From NCBI GenBank assembly GCA_015231825.1, contig JADGAV010000002.1, positions 176,908-240,907 on the forward strand: a stretch of 64,000 bases of DNA, in the 5' to 3' direction. Each line of letters starts with the position of its first letter. Position 1 is the stretch's first letter. The position numbers were made by a program, and so were the translations under genes. The notes beneath the pieces were generated by a model. It saw only the letters and a list, made by a program, of their open reading frames with translations. It had not been told where the DNA came from and did not search any database. The stretch comes from SAR324 cluster bacterium. GTDB lineage: Bacteria > SAR324 > NAC60-12. This document shows positions 35,825 through 45,110 of this stretch, in pieces.

Positions 35825-36307
35825 ATTCCGTTGTGGATTGTCTCACTGGAGAGGAATTTCTGGATTGTACTGTTTACATTTTCTAAAGGACTAAGCGTCT
35901 TCAGTCGTTTGATACAAAAGTCCGTTCCGATCGAATCTTGGTCTTTTATCCGTCACTTGGAGAATTGATTTTTACGAAAAATAAACCCTAGGAGGATCCA
36001 AAGAAATTGTAAAGCGAATCTGACTTTCTAATTCACAAATTACCCGGACGATGCTTCTGAAACAAATGTGAAAACTTTATTTGGGGACCTGTCCGCTTCA
36101 GTTTGAGCCCTTCCCTTTGAAAATTTGATTTAGACTTTCTAATTCAGTTTATTAGAAAAATGATCCAGTGAAAATCTGCGGAAAGGCTTAAGAATGGAAT
36201 TTTTTTAATTTGTTATTTTGATGATAAAATGAAAGCTTACCCCGAAGATTTTTCCAAAATATTCCGATATTTCTTAAACACAGGTTCAAGCGAGAAAGGA
36301 GACAAAG
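35825..36307. other. Intergenic region with a 14-bp direct repeat
   Basis: This gap of about 480 bases lies between the leftward astB and a rightward reductase gene. GACTTTCTAATTCA occurs twice, at 36022-36035 and 36133-36146. It could be a regulator site for the reductase or astB promoter. No gene is visible, and the few open frames lack ribosome sites. Confidence 0.4.
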
Positions 36308-37264
36308 ATGGGGCAGTTAGTTGATGGAAAATGGACGACCGATCAGAGAAGGATTTCAGAAAAAGGGGAATATATTCGATCTGAAACTCGCTTTCGGGAC
36401 TGGATTTCTGCCGATGGGTCCACTGATTTTCCTGCAGAATCAGGGCGCTATCATCTTTATGTTTCCTGGGCTTGCCCGTGGGCCCATCGGACCCTTGTTT
36501 TGAGAAAATTAAAACATTTGGAAGAAGTCATTACCCTTTCAGTTGTGGATTATTTCATGCAGGAGGATGGTTGGGAGTTCACTGAAAATGCGGGATGCAT
36601 TCCTGATATGCTCAATGGGGCACGATATATTCGTGAAATTTACACAAAAGCGGATCCAAATTACACGGGGCGGGCTTCGGTTCCCGTCCTTTGGGACAAA
36701 GAAAAGCAAACAATTGTCAACAATGAATCCAGGGAAATCATCAGAATGTTTGATGTGGAATTTGATGCCCTTGGAGATGCCTCAGTCAATTTTTGCCCGG
36801 AACACCTGAAAGAGGCTGTCGAGCAGACTATTGACCAGATTTATATGCCCATCAACAATGGTGTTTATCGCGCCGGATTTTCCAGATCCCAACAGGCCTA
36901 TGAAGAAGCCGTCATTCCCCTTTTTGAAGCACTAGACTACTGGGATGAAGTATTGTCCAGACAGAGATACCTCTGTGGAGATCAAATTACCGAGGCGGAT
37001 TGGTGTCTCTTCACGACATTGATTCGATTTGACATGGTCTATTATTCACATTTTAAGTGCAATCAGCGCCATATCTACGAATACCCCCATCTGTGGGGAC
37101 ATTTAAAAGAACTCTACCAGATTCCGGGGGTTTCAGAAACTTGTCAATTTGACCACATCAAAGGGCATTACTATAAAAGTCATGAATCCGTCAACCCCAG
37201 TCGAATCATTCCAGTCGGCCCGATGCTGCAGTTCGACGCTCCGCATGGGCGGGAGCTTTTCTGA
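36308..37264 (+). CDS. Glutathionyl-hydroquinone reductase (YqjG/ECM4 type)
   Basis: This 318-residue Xi-class glutathione transferase has catalytic Cys56 in SWACPWAHR. A thioredoxin fold is followed by an all-helical domain starting near residue 150 (YMPINNGVYRAGFS, then CGDQITEADWCLF). These enzymes reduce glutathionyl-hydroquinones and related adducts and help in quinone or aromatic detoxification. GAAAGGAG stands six bases before the ATG. The gene is monocistronic. A long upstream region with a direct repeat suggests regulation. Confidence 0.93.
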   Translation: MGQLVDGKWTTDQRRISEKGEYIRSETRFRDWISADGSTDFPAESGRYHLYVSWACPWAHRTLVLRKLKHLEEVITLSVVDYFMQEDGWEFTENAGCIPDMLNGARYIREIYTKADPNYTGRASVPVLWDKEKQTIVNNESREIIRMFDVEFDALGDASVNFCPEHLKEAVEQTIDQIYMPINNGVYRAGFSRSQQAYEEAVIPLFEALDYWDEVLSRQRYLCGDQITEADWCLFTTLIRFDMVYYSHFKCNQRHIYEYPHLWGHLKELYQIPGVSETCQFDHIKGHYYKSHESVNPSRIIPVGPMLQFDAPHGRELF

Positions 37265-37308
37265 GACTTGTTTTCTGGGAAAACTTTTTTTAAGTTGAAT
37301 TGAGAAAC

Positions 37309-37340
37309 TCCCTGACAGAAGCGAGTGAGGGAGTCAGGGA
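37309..37340. terminator. Hairpin between convergent reductase and exchanger genes
   Basis: TCCCTGAC (37309-37316) pairs exactly with GTCAGGGA (37333-37340) around a 16-base loop. It sits between two convergent stops and could serve both strands, but neither side has a long T-run. Confidence 0.4.
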
Positions 37341-37445
37341 TTGTTCAAAGGCGGATGAATTGGTGAAATGGATATTCCCGGCAAAATTGCTCAAGGGGTT
37401 CCAGGAGAAATCTTGATCTGCACTGTTTTCGAAGGAGTCCTTCTG

Positions 37446-38576
37446 TCAGCCAAAAACTCCGGTCGCAAGCACGAGCGAATAGAGCACGATTGCGAGATAG
37501 AGCGCCAGCATCAGTATGGATTTGGATTTTGTCAGTGTGTAGTTGTTGGAGTAAAAGAAATAAATTGCAATCAGCGTTGACAGCAGCAAAAGCCAAAGCA
37601 GGGAAATGTGTTCCATTTCCATCAATGTAAAGGCGGATCCGCCAAAAAACATCAAGGCAATCGGCACGCTCAGACAGATACAAATATCAAAGATATTGCT
37701 GCCAAATACATTGGATACCGCGGCATCGTAGTTTCCCCGTTGCGCACTCAAAACAGAAAGGGCTGTGTCCGGCGCCGATGTCCCGGCTGCGATCACGACA
37801 AAAGCCATAATTACGGCGTCAATTCCCAGCAAATTTCCCAATCCAATAGAGGCCTCAACCAGAGCATGTGATGCACCTCCCATCAACAGCATCATCCCAA
37901 CTATCCAGCTCCAGGCTTCTTTTTCGGTGTTGATGTGCAGTTCCTCCTCCTCCTCCTCTTCAGAAGGACTTTCCTGCTCTTGATGTGAAGTCTTTTTCTG
38001 GTGACTTTTGTAGTGCCGATGCAAAAGAATCACATAGGCAACATAAATGAAGAAAAACAGTGAGGCAATTCCGATGCTCCACTCTGTGAACATCATCACG
38101 GTCCCGATTAAGACGGCTACTACCATCAGATAAAAAAGACTGTCTCTCCATACGACTTCACGACTGACAACGAGCGGGGTTGCCGCTACAAGACCTGCTG
38201 CGGCAGGAATCACCAATACGTTATAGAGGGCCGAACCCGCGATAGTCGCTACGCCGACATCAAATCTCCCCAGAAAAATTACTGCAATCATCGCCACTGC
38301 GAATTCGGGAAAGGAACTGGCAACTGCGTCAATCACTGCTGCTTTCACCGATTGGGGCAGGTTGTGATGCTCCTCGATAAATTCAGCGGCGGGCGAGAAA
38401 TGATCTCCTGCTCTCCAAATAATTATCGATGATAGGGCAATGGCAGAGAAAAAGAAAAAAAATTGAAAAAATCCCGCATCAATCGGCCATGTGATTATTA
38501 TCACCGCAGCCAATATTAGTGAAGGCTTGTAAATTTTGGGACCAAAAAAATTTGCTACTACTACCACAGGGTTCAT
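37446..38576 (-). CDS. Sodium/calcium exchanger-family antiporter
   Basis: This 376-residue CaCA-superfamily protein has two homologous membrane halves. The second alpha repeat is textbook (VVIAAGTSAPDTALSV, then NVFGSNIFDI). The first is slightly altered (VIDAVASSFPEFAVAM, then IAGSALYNVLVIP). The cytoplasmic linker between the halves has a seven-residue run of glutamates and several histidines, which may sense or buffer divalent cations. It should exchange Ca2+ (or another cation) for Na+ or H+ at the inner membrane. Confidence 0.88.
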   Translation of the reverse strand: MNPVVVVANFFGPKIYKPSLILAAVIIITWPIDAGFFQFFFFFSAIALSSIIIWRAGDHFSPAAEFIEEHHNLPQSVKAAVIDAVASSFPEFAVAMIAVIFLGRFDVGVATIAGSALYNVLVIPAAAGLVAATPLVVSREVVWRDSLFYLMVVAVLIGTVMMFTEWSIGIASLFFFIYVAYVILLHRHYKSHQKKTSHQEQESPSEEEEEEELHINTEKEAWSWIVGMMLLMGGASHALVEASIGLGNLLGIDAVIMAFVVIAAGTSAPDTALSVLSAQRGNYDAAVSNVFGSNIFDICICLSVPIALMFFGGSAFTLMEMEHISLLWLLLLSTLIAIYFFYSNNYTLTKSKSILMLALYLAIVLYSLVLATGVFG

Positions 38577-38738
38577 AATGTTCCGAGTTCAAGGTCGTGC
38601 GAATAAAATGGAAAAACTAGTGTATTGTCATATTTTTTAAAGGGTGAAGTGCGGCCGCCATGGAACGGACCGGGTGCTTTTATGTCGCCTGTATCAAATA
38701 TTTTCATGTCCGGCGTTCGTCGTATCAAAGTTGAAATC

Positions 38739-39389
38739 TTAAGAGTGAGATTGGCGTACCGTTTTTAGCTGTTTTTCTTCTCCCCGCAACAAGCGGTCGA
38801 TGTTTTCACGGTGCCGGAAAATGATTAAGGCTGACAACCCGCTGAAGAGAAAAAATTGACCCAGCGAGATGTTTTCTCCAGACATCCATGGGACCAACAG
38901 AAACAAAAAAGGAAGTCCCGCAAGCATTACCAGTGCCGCAAGGCTTGAAATCTGCTTCGCCAAAAAGGTTCCTACCCATAAGAAGGCGGCGATTAATCCT
39001 ATCGACAAATTGAGAATTGCCAGAATCCCAAACAAAGTCGAGATCCCCTTGCCTCCTTTGAATTTTAGAAAAATAGAAAAAATGTGTCCGGAAACTGTTG
39101 CAATTCCGACACAGCTCCATTGAACAATTGATCCATTTCCGCTGCTGTCAAACAACCAGGGTTCTGCAATCATCATCATCACAGAACCTTTTGCAAAATC
39201 TAAAAGGAATGTCAAGATACCAGGAAGTTTTCCTCCCACTCGCATGACATTCGTCATTCCGATATTTCCACTGCCTTGCTTGCGGATGTCAATTCCCAGC
39301 ATGAGTTTGGCGACAATTAAGCCGAAAGGAATGCTTCCAATACCAAACCCCAGGATAAGCATCACGAAAAACGTCATTGGGTACCCCAT
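38739..39389 (-). CDS. plsY: Acyl-phosphate:glycerol-3-phosphate acyltransferase
   Basis: This 216-residue inner-membrane enzyme has the three conserved PlsY loops. The first is IPFGLIVAK leading to GSGNIGMTNVMR, the second is FAKGS, and the third is HIFSIFLKFKGGKGISTLFG. It makes lysophosphatidic acid from acyl-phosphate and glycerol-3-phosphate, the first step of phospholipid synthesis. The stop is followed by about 160 bases before the exchanger start upstream on the map. plsX is not in the window. Confidence 0.95.
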   Translation of the reverse strand: MGYPMTFFVMLILGFGIGSIPFGLIVAKLMLGIDIRKQGSGNIGMTNVMRVGGKLPGILTFLLDFAKGSVMMMIAEPWLFDSSGNGSIVQWSCVGIATVSGHIFSIFLKFKGGKGISTLFGILAILNLSIGLIAAFLWVGTFLAKQISSLAALVMLAGLPFLFLLVPWMSGENISLGQFFLFSGLSALIIFRHRENIDRLLRGEEKQLKTVRQSHS

Positions 39390-39662
39390 AGTGGAAAATA
39401 TAAAAACGAACGGAAATTATATCTAACTATTGTAAAATAATCCAATTTCTTTTTGATCTTCATGGATTTAAGAAAATACAGACGAACAGTCCCATCAAGG
39501 TGGCTCGATTGTTTCGAATTCCTTTTGTCAAAGCCGAACGATCCAATGCGGCCGAGTCAGGGATTTCACTTAATTGATAATTCAATTTGGAGTTATGTTT
39601 GGCCTGTGATAAAACAGAATTCAATTCTATCAATTTGTCTGTAAATACGTTGAAGGACCGCC

Positions 39663-40127
39663 ATGGCAGAAGAAAACGGGAAAATCGAGGAAGAAGCACA
39701 GGAAGACCCCTCTGAGAAAGTTGAGAAAGACCGTGCAGAGGAAATTTCAAAGGCCCAAAAGGCGGTCAAGGAAATGCTGGGAGGAGACAAGAAACCAAAA
39801 TCAGCAAAGCTCCCCCAGAAGCTTCAAAATGCAATGTTGAAAAGTACATCTCCGAAAAATGTGTACCATACAATCCAGTTCATGGAAGATGTTCCGGTAA
39901 AATTATATGCAGAAGTGGCCAGGACGGAAACCCCTTTGCGTAATATTCTTTCATGGAAAACCGGCAGCATTGTTAAATTTGACAAAGTTATTGGAGAACC
40001 TGTCGACGTTCTTATTGGGGATCAACTGCTGGCAAGAGGAGAAGTTGTTGTCGTCAATAATCGCTTTGGGATTCGCATCAGTGAAATCACGCGTCCCGAT
40101 GAAAAAGTAGGAAACGCTCGCCAATAA
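39663..40127 (+). CDS. fliN: FliN-like flagellar motor switch protein
   Basis: The protein has 154 residues. The C-terminal 80 are a SpoA/FliN domain (DVPVKLYAEVART, PLRNILSWKTGSIVKFDKVI, GEPVDVLIGD, LLARGEVVVVNNRFGIRISEI), as in the flagellar C-ring. The N-terminal 70 residues are highly charged and probably disordered, longer than in E. coli FliN. GAAGGA precedes the ATG. No other flagellar gene is nearby; rsmA follows after 12 bases. A type III secretion or other SpoA role is possible, but the sequence fits FliN best. Confidence 0.88.
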   Translation: MAEENGKIEEEAQEDPSEKVEKDRAEEISKAQKAVKEMLGGDKKPKSAKLPQKLQNAMLKSTSPKNVYHTIQFMEDVPVKLYAEVARTETPLRNILSWKTGSIVKFDKVIGEPVDVLIGDQLLARGEVVVVNNRFGIRISEITRPDEKVGNARQ

Positions 40128-40139
40128 TCACAACGCGAT

Positions 40140-40928
40140 ATGCCTAAAAAGTGGGGACAACATTTTCTCATTCAGCAGCAATATGTTGACCGACTGGTGC
40201 AGGCCGCTCATATTTCTGAAGAGGATAACATTCTGGAGATCGGCCCTGGAAGAGGAGATCTGACCCGGGCGCTTCTCAAAAAAAAAATATTGGTGACCGC
40301 CATTGAAGTGGACTCAGACCTGGTGAAATTGCTAACACGGCATTTTGCTGGAGAAGATCGTTTTACTTTGATCCACCAGGACATTCTTCAATGTGAAAAC
40401 TCGATTTTAAAGGCAATTTTTCCAAATCCGTATAAAGTGGTGGCCAACCTCCCGTACAACATTTCCGCTCCAATTTTTTATAAACTCTTTGAAATTCGCC
40501 GGCATCTCAAGTCAATCACTGTGATGGTGCAGAAAGAAGTGGCATTGCGGATTTGTGCAGGAGTAACAGAACGAAAATCATACGGAGTGCTTTCAATTGC
40601 TGCAGAGATTGGCTTTGAGCGGACGCTTGTGTCTTCAATTCCTCCGTCTGCTTTTTCTCCGCCTCCCAAAGTCGAGTCTGCCATTGTTCATTTGACTCCC
40701 AAACCCAGAGTGTTTTCTGGAGAAGAGGAACCGCTCTTTTTGAAATGGATCCAGGCGATCTTCAATCAGCGTCGGAAAACATTGTTGAATAATCTTCAAC
40801 GCTGCTCACCTGATGCATTTACCATGAAGGAAGCCCGTCTCAGAGAAAAATATTCACAGAAACGCGCAGAGACTTTGAACGCACATGAATTGATAGAGCT
40901 TTTCCGCTTTATGCAAGCGGCGACATAG
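40140..40928 (+). CDS. rsmA: 16S rRNA dimethyladenosine transferase
   Basis: This 262-residue KsgA/RsmA dimethylates two adjacent adenines in the 3' hairpin of 16S rRNA. Conserved parts are KKWGQHFL at the start, the SAM loop EIGPGRGDLTRALL, and NLPYNISAPI (the NLPY catalytic motif). PPSAFSPPPKVESAIV and FNQRRKTL follow. It begins 12 bases after fliN with no ribosome site of its own, so it is likely cotranscribed and coupled. Confidence 0.96.
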   Translation: MPKKWGQHFLIQQQYVDRLVQAAHISEEDNILEIGPGRGDLTRALLKKKILVTAIEVDSDLVKLLTRHFAGEDRFTLIHQDILQCENSILKAIFPNPYKVVANLPYNISAPIFYKLFEIRRHLKSITVMVQKEVALRICAGVTERKSYGVLSIAAEIGFERTLVSSIPPSAFSPPPKVESAIVHLTPKPRVFSGEEEPLFLKWIQAIFNQRRKTLLNNLQRCSPDAFTMKEARLREKYSQKRAETLNAHELIELFRFMQAAT

Positions 40929-41027
40929 ACAGACATGTTGCAGGAAGTTTGGAGCGTCAGTTATTCTTCATCAACCTTATTTTATGAATTGATGCGTAAG
41001 TTAAAAAATCGGTAATCTGGAGAATTC

Positions 41028-41693
41028 ATGACTCGCTTCAAAAGAATTCAATTTTTTCTGCTATTGCAGTTTCTTCTTGCCTGGACAATGGCTTGCAGCA
41101 ATGAAGTTGGCGATGACGATGCAGCAGCCAGGGCGGCCTTTAATGATTCCGAGATTGTCATCGATCGCGGATCTATTGATGAGTTGGACTATGAAGTGAG
41201 GGAAACGGCTTTACGTATTACCAATCCGACGACTTATTCTGCAACTCTGACACAATACGACGGTGGACATCAAATTGTCGATGTCAGTTCAATTCGTACT
41301 GAAACAACCACGGAATTCATCTCGTCGCTGCTGAACAATGATAATGATGGTATAGAAACTCATCGCTTTATCCATGAAGATGCCTATACCGGGGAGGTTT
41401 TTTTTAAAGGAGAATACTCGGTGGTCGCGGAGGTGATAAATATCATTTTGGAAACTTTAATTGGAACTTCCTTTGCCGCTCAGGCAACGATCTGCTTTTT
41501 CAGCAGCGCCAATGATCGAAAAAGCCATCTCCTGGAACAGTTGGAAAACAATGTGGAGGATTGTTTTGCTACTGCCGGGAAAGAACTTGCCCTAGCCAAG
41601 GGATCTATTTTGGATAGTCTCGGCACTATTGCTCTTTTAGTGACGACTTCTTCAACGAAAAAGACGATCCAGCTCCGTGCTCTTGCGGATTAA
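41028..41693 (+). CDS. Putative lipoprotein, unknown function
   Basis: This 221-residue protein has a lipoprotein signal (basic TRFKRIQ, hydrophobic core, lipobox TMAC near residue 23). It is followed by an acidic linker and a region of beta strands rich in Thr and Ser. A second hydrophobic stretch near residues 140-160 (VVAEVINIILETLIGTSFAAQATICFF) might be a membrane or packing helix. I do not recognise a family. GGAG precedes the ATG. It stands alone and is convergent with the flippase gene. Confidence 0.72.
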   Translation: MTRFKRIQFFLLLQFLLAWTMACSNEVGDDDAAARAAFNDSEIVIDRGSIDELDYEVRETALRITNPTTYSATLTQYDGGHQIVDVSSIRTETTTEFISSLLNNDNDGIETHRFIHEDAYTGEVFFKGEYSVVAEVINIILETLIGTSFAAQATICFFSSANDRKSHLLEQLENNVEDCFATAGKELALAKGSILDSLGTIALLVTTSSTKKTIQLRALAD

Positions 41694-41715
41694 AATAAAT
41701 AACCGGTTATCAATT

Positions 41716-43263
41716 TCACGCCTTTCGCGCCAGCAAGCGAAATAAAACCCGTTTGAATGGTAAATTCGAATCTTGTAAGGCAGTCAGGTTATCTGGAGAA
41801 ACTGGTTTGAGGACAATCAGGAGTATTGTGTAAGAAAGCCCCCCTGTTCCTATCAGCAATATCATTTTCAGAGGAAGAGAAAAAATCGGCAAAAATCCAA
41901 GAAGCCAGACAATTCCTCCCATGCCGCAGGAAGCAAAGGCAATTTTTCTTAAAAATCGCCAGGAATAGCGAGGATGAATCAATTGATGAACACACCATGT
42001 TTCATACATTGAGGCCAGGACTCCCGTGATTAGTGTCCCCCACACAACCCCCAAAGCCTGGAAGGGAAGCACGAGAAGCATATTCAAAACCATATTGAAT
42101 CCTCCAAAAAATATCCTTGAAGCGATCAGACGATTTTGCTGGTCTGCTGCAAGCATGAAACTCGAATTCAAAATTCCAATTTTGACAATACTGAAATGAA
42201 CAAAAAACAGGACGAGAAGCGAAGCGGCTTCTGCGTTGGAGGGGCCATAAAAAACACTGATCAGCTCGTCAGCCATCAGTATCCCGCCGACGCTGATGGG
42301 AATTGTAAACAAATAAATGAACTCAAACAATCCGTTGTAGACTTTGTGGACCACCTCCTGATTCCCTTTTTGATAAATTTCTGAAACAAAGGGTAAAACA
42401 AAACCTCCCTGCAGGGCCAGTTCAAAAAAACTTGTGGAAAAAAATGCGAAATTGAACGCAATTGTATAAAACGCCACCTGATTGATATTGGGGAGAAATG
42501 CACCGAGAATAAAAATGTCTCCCCCTTTTCCAAGCACGTGCAGCATCAATGCATAAAAATAGAAACTGATGGCGTACGGGTAAAAACGTTTCCTCAAAGA
42601 AAAGGAAGCACTGCTGCCGGTTTTGATCCGTATAAAATAAGTGCGGCTGTAGACAAGAAAAATGAGTAAAATTGTCAGTTTGGAAGCAAGGTAGGAAAGC
42701 AGTACCCCTGTGATTCCCCAGCCGGATTGAATCGAAACGACCGCCCCGGTTAAGTATGCACAAAAGGTAAAAAATTCAACCGTATTGATCAATCGTTGAC
42801 GATAGTGAATGACTAAAATCCGACGAATCAGATCCTGCATTCCTACTGAGAAAATTAAAAATGTTGCAAGGCGCAGATAGTTTTCCAGCTGCTGGGGAGT
42901 GTTGGTGGAATCTTCAAAAATGAGTTGAATCAACGGTGCCGCGAAAAAGAAGCATAGACCGCTGACTAAAAGCAGGAGGACGCTGCGAATGATGCCTGTT
43001 TGACGGATCAGCTCGGGAATTGTACTGGTCTTTTCTTTTACCTGAAGTTCTGGAATAAAGCGCGAGAGCGCACCCTCGATTCCAAGGGAAGTGAGCAGAA
43101 CTATGGTCCCTTGAAAATTGAACAGCACCGCGAGAATGCCGTAGTCACTGCTGCCCAAAAGTCGCACCAGTACAATTGATTCGGCAAATCGGGCCAGAGT
43201 CAGGCCTCCTTTTCCCAAAAAATCCCAAATCATGGCCGAAATTACTCGTTGTGAAGACATCAA
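41716..43263 (-). CDS. Polysaccharide flippase (Wzx/MVF family)
   Basis: This 515-residue membrane protein has about fourteen hydrophobic helices. The N-terminal SAMIWDFLGKGGLTLARFAESIVLVRLLGSSDYGI is typical of the polysaccharide-biosynthesis flippases (a helix followed by LG-x-YG). It would turn lipid-linked oligosaccharides to the periplasmic side. It is the last gene of a minus-strand run that begins at hemB, 47 bases after the LON-domain gene. No glycosyltransferase cluster surrounds it. Confidence 0.86.
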   Translation of the reverse strand: MMSSQRVISAMIWDFLGKGGLTLARFAESIVLVRLLGSSDYGILAVLFNFQGTIVLLTSLGIEGALSRFIPELQVKEKTSTIPELIRQTGIIRSVLLLLVSGLCFFFAAPLIQLIFEDSTNTPQQLENYLRLATFLIFSVGMQDLIRRILVIHYRQRLINTVEFFTFCAYLTGAVVSIQSGWGITGVLLSYLASKLTILLIFLVYSRTYFIRIKTGSSASFSLRKRFYPYAISFYFYALMLHVLGKGGDIFILGAFLPNINQVAFYTIAFNFAFFSTSFFELALQGGFVLPFVSEIYQKGNQEVVHKVYNGLFEFIYLFTIPISVGGILMADELISVFYGPSNAEAASLLVLFFVHFSIVKIGILNSSFMLAADQQNRLIASRIFFGGFNMVLNMLLVLPFQALGVVWGTLITGVLASMYETWCVHQLIHPRYSWRFLRKIAFASCGMGGIVWLLGFLPIFSLPLKMILLIGTGGLSYTILLIVLKPVSPDNLTALQDSNLPFKRVLFRLLARKA

Positions 43264-43310
43264 GATTTGAGGAATAGAATTGAAGAGAAAAAGTGCAGAA
43301 GCCTATCAGC

Positions 43311-43943
43311 CTAGTTGATTGACCCGCTCGATGTTTCGTCGTTTTGATCTGCAAACGCGGCCATTTGGAGCAGTGCAATTAAATCCCGCCAGCGGGTGGA
43401 CAGATCATGAGATTCCAGAAGCGTTTGTTTTTCCGAATATCCGAATTCCAGGTTCATGGAAAGAATATTGACCAGAAGATGTAAAGGAATTGTTTCGATT
43501 TTTTCCCAATCCACTTTTAAATCACGCTGTTCCAGATAGTTTTTAAACGCATCATAAAGCGGTTCTTTTTCCAGAAATTGGTCTTTCGTCTGGTTCGAGT
43601 CATGAAGAAATTCGCCATAATCCACCAGAGCCTTGCGATAGGGAGTATCGGTTGAAATTTCTTCTCTAACCCGAAATCGCATTTCTCCCTGCAGCCGAAT
43701 TAAGAAGTTGCCATTGGGAAGCTGGCGGTGGTGTTCAATTTTTCCCAAACATCCGATATCATACAAATCTGTTTCATTGTCCCATGGTTGAATCATGCCG
43801 ATATACGGCCTGCCTTCAATGCAATCCTCCAGCATTTGTCGATATCGCGGTTCGAAAATATGTAAAGGCAAGATGCTGCCTGGCAAAAGAATCGCGCCCG
43901 GCAATGGAAAAAGTGCGATGGTGGTGGGCAATTCAGGCATCAT
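43311..43943 (-). CDS. LON N-terminal (substrate-binding) domain protein
   Basis: The 210 residues comprise only the N-terminal domain of Lon. The signature is TIALFPLPGAILLPGSILPLHIFEPRYRQML, then GMIQP and GCLGKIEHHRQLPNGNFLI. There is no ATPase or protease domain, so it is a stand-alone LON-domain protein of the YcgK/cereblon-like type, presumably binding unfolded segments or acting as an adaptor. It lies 27 bases after the radical-SAM gene and 47 before the flippase. Confidence 0.88.
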   Translation of the reverse strand: MMPELPTTIALFPLPGAILLPGSILPLHIFEPRYRQMLEDCIEGRPYIGMIQPWDNETDLYDIGCLGKIEHHRQLPNGNFLIRLQGEMRFRVREEISTDTPYRKALVDYGEFLHDSNQTKDQFLEKEPLYDAFKNYLEQRDLKVDWEKIETIPLHLLVNILSMNLEFGYSEKQTLLESHDLSTRWRDLIALLQMAAFADQNDETSSGSIN

Positions 43944-43970
43944 AAATGGTCAATGTGGAAAACTGAAAAA

Positions 43971-45110
43971 TCATTCTGTTGTCGTCGAACAGGCGGAATA
44001 AAACTGCTGCTGGTATTGATGCGAAATGTATCGGTCCAGTTCAAGATCGGTTCCTGGAGGATTGGACATCGTCTGTTTCCACACCGGTTCCTTTTCCATG
44101 CACAGGTACGTGGTGACATGAGGAGCACGCTTGTGGATTCTTTGCCTCACGGCCTGAAACATTCTTTGCCGAATTTTTTTCATGTAGCGCATTTTTCCGT
44201 CTTCTCCTCGTATAAACTCTCCCAGAAAAATTTTACTTTTCGGAAAACGTTCCTCAACGACAGTTTTGAGCCGGGGGATATAACGCAGGGTGCCGAGGCT
44301 GATCCATGCAATTTTTTCGGGTGGAATTGAATCCATCAACAGATCAACCAGTTCGGTATATCCTGCCTCCCAATCCGGATAGTAAATCATGGGATCAAAA
44401 TGAAATGCGACTTTATATCCTGCTTCAATCACTTTTTGAGCCGCGGATAGGCGTTCATGCAAACGTGCCGTTTTGTGCTCTTCATGTTCAACAATATATT
44501 TTGGATTGAGAGACCATGAAATGACCGTGTTTCCCTGGTGCGGCAAATTCAGAAGGTGATCAATATGGACCGATTTGGTTTTGAGTTCCAGAACGGCATT
44601 TTTCAGTGCACCAAAAAAAGGAACTACCTGTGTGTTTATTTCCAGCAGAGGGTCCATCGCTAAACTATCGGAATGCTCGCCGGTGCCGATACGGAACAAT
44701 CGCCGGGGTTGCTGTTCGACGCGCTCACGGACCTGATTCAAAATCTCTGAAATATTCGCATGGACTGTAATGACCGGTTTATTGAGAAATGCCTGCAAAA
44801 TGCAGTAACTGCATTCCAAAGGGCAGTTTTCAATGAAATCAATGGTAAAATAGTTGCAGCAAACGGCTTCCTCAGTACTTCCAGGACAGAGCTTGATCGG
44901 CATGCCTGCAAAATGTTTCAAATGCAGGGTTTTTTTCCCGAGAGTGAGGTCATTCTTTTTAGGGTCCAGGCCGGCTTCATCTTTGTGCCAGACGTAGCTG
45001 TCTACGATTTGGTAAGGGACATTTGATAATTTTGAAAGCACTTTTTGAGTAAAATTTTCCTCAAAGACTGCTCGGTCTACAATGATTTGTTCTGGATGGT
45101 AGTCTGTCAT
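43971..45110 (-). CDS. Radical-SAM protein, spore-photoproduct-lyase family
   Basis: The protein has 379 residues. ENCPLECSYCILQ gives the CX3CX2C cluster spacing expected for spore photoproduct lyase rather than the usual CX3CX2C-phi found elsewhere. It is followed by FLNKPVITVHANI, a family-typical stretch, and SWSLNPKYIVEHEEHKTA. SPL reverses the thymine dimer 5-thyminyl-5,6-dihydrothymine in spores. In non-sporulating bacteria relatives may repair DNA or act on other substrates. The ATG overlaps the ribF stop by four bases. Confidence 0.85.
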   Translation of the reverse strand: MTDYHPEQIIVDRAVFEENFTQKVLSKLSNVPYQIVDSYVWHKDEAGLDPKKNDLTLGKKTLHLKHFAGMPIKLCPGSTEEAVCCNYFTIDFIENCPLECSYCILQAFLNKPVITVHANISEILNQVRERVEQQPRRLFRIGTGEHSDSLAMDPLLEINTQVVPFFGALKNAVLELKTKSVHIDHLLNLPHQGNTVISWSLNPKYIVEHEEHKTARLHERLSAAQKVIEAGYKVAFHFDPMIYYPDWEAGYTELVDLLMDSIPPEKIAWISLGTLRYIPRLKTVVEERFPKSKIFLGEFIRGEDGKMRYMKKIRQRMFQAVRQRIHKRAPHVTTYLCMEKEPVWKQTMSNPPGTDLELDRYISHQYQQQFYSACSTTTE

